The position numbers and the translations under genes were made by a program. Shown here piece after piece: positions 6,307 to 6,685 of a stretch of 6,685 nt of DNA. Origin of the DNA: Schlegelella_A sp038234975 (GTDB lineage: Bacteria > Pseudomonadota > Gammaproteobacteria > Burkholderiales > Burkholderiaceae_C); contig JBBSUK010000166.1 in the NCBI GenBank assembly GCA_038234975.1, positions 1 through 6,685 on the forward strand, in the 5' to 3' direction. Each line of letters begins with the position of its first letter. Positions within the stretch are counted from its first letter, which is position 1. The notes below the pieces were generated by a model, which had not been told where the DNA came from, made no database searches, and saw only the letters and a list, made by a program, of their open reading frames with translations.

Positions 6307-6685
6307 CGTAGCCGGTCATCTCGAGGTAGCCGCGGCCGACGCTGCGGCCGTTCGCGTCGAGCAGCGCCGACAGGCCTTCCCAGTAGACGGCGCCGGTGCT
6401 CGCGAGCGCGTCGAGCTCCTGGTCGTCGAGCAGCGCATCGACCGACCACGTGCCGGCCGGCGTCGCGACCTGCCACCGCACCGGATAGGTCGCCTTCGAC
6501 GCCGCGCTCGTCCAGCGACGGATCGGCGTGAAGACGACAGCGTCGGGGCCGAAGTCGCGTACCGCGCCCGCCGCCGATCGAAAGCTGCCGCCGGCCCACA
6601 GCGCACTGCCGTCGGCGCGGCGCAGGCGGAATGCCGTGAGCGCCGAGCCGTCGTCGAGGTTCATGCCGATCCAGTCCCAGCCGAC
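6287..6685 (-). CDS. AttH/CrtC-like lipocalin-fold protein (partial, N-terminus missing)
   Basis: This is the C-terminal 132 residues of a protein resembling AttH and carotenoid 1,2-hydratase-like (CrtC) proteins, a double lipocalin-like fold often annotated as a predicted secreted hydrolase. The visible part reads in frame from the window edge: GWDWIGMNLDDGSALTAFRL is the typical GWDW...LDDG strand pair, followed by RRADGSALWAGGSF, a middle part with WTS and YPVRWQV, and the family end VYWEGLSAL...GRGYLEMTGYAKRL. The M in GWDWIGM could be taken as a start, but the conserved GWDW just before it shows the gene continues past the right edge. AttH-type genes often sit with ABC permease genes (attEFG), which would then lie outside. 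The gene is convergent to the pump, with 13 bp between stops. The biochemical function is unknown; a link to the efflux operon is not supported. Confidence 0.8.
   Translation of the reverse strand, partial: VGWDWIGMNLDDGSALTAFRLRRADGSALWAGGSFRSAAGAVRDFGPDAVVFTPIRRWTSAASKATYPVRWQVATPAGTWSVDALLDDQELDALASTGAVYWEGLSALLDANGRSVGRGYLEMTGYAKRLVL

Noticed and set aside
6287..6664. Treating the right-edge gene as a complete 125-residue protein
   Set aside because: Conserved GWDW residues precede the first Met in frame, so the gene is cut by the window edge.
1..6685. CRISPR arrays, tRNA or rRNA genes, insertion sequences, attachment sites
   Set aside because: No regularly spaced repeats, no RNA gene signatures, no transposase-like frame and no flanking repeats were seen; the composition is even throughout.

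Overview
This is a very GC-rich window (roughly 70% by eye) with densely packed genes and strong G/C bias at third codon positions. Every gene has a close counterpart in Betaproteobacteria of the Burkholderiales type: a MarR regulator followed by a NodT-family outer-membrane lipoprotein, an EmrA-type adaptor and an EmrB-type pump, beside an MsbA-related ABC exporter. The order Burkholderiales is an inference from gene content and composition; I cannot name a genus.

Layout. (1) Positions 1-1181, minus strand: the N-terminal two thirds of an ABC exporter (six-helix membrane domain plus the first strands of the ATPase); the rest lies beyond the left edge. (2) Positions 1182-1289: a 108-bp divergent control region with a near-consensus sigma70 promoter facing right and several small palindromes around it. 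(3) Positions 1290-6273, plus strand: a compact four-gene operon of marR-type repressor, NodT-type outer-membrane factor, emrA-type periplasmic adaptor and emrB-type MFS antiporter. Two of its three junctions are stop/start overlaps; the third is an 18-bp gap with a Shine-Dalgarno sequence. (4) Positions 6274-6306: a convergent junction with an 11-pair hairpin. (5) Positions 6287-6685, minus strand: the C-terminal end of an AttH/CrtC-like lipocalin-fold protein whose start is beyond the right edge.

How the genes work together. EmrB-type pumps use the proton gradient to move hydrophobic or weakly acidic toxic compounds. EmrA-type adaptors carry the substrate across the periplasm, and the outer-membrane channel releases it. 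The first gene encodes a MarR repressor that most likely controls its own operon and is released by a pump substrate. Escherichia coli emrRAB borrows the unlinked TolC; here a dedicated outer-membrane channel is encoded between repressor and adaptor, so the operon encodes a complete tripartite pump.

I do not see a previously undescribed system. The observations most worth a second look are the promoter geometry that predicts a leaderless repressor mRNA, the palindromes over that promoter, the strong hairpin at the convergent junction, and a few unusual residues (cysteines in the MarR protein, a cysteine in a conserved EmrA motif).
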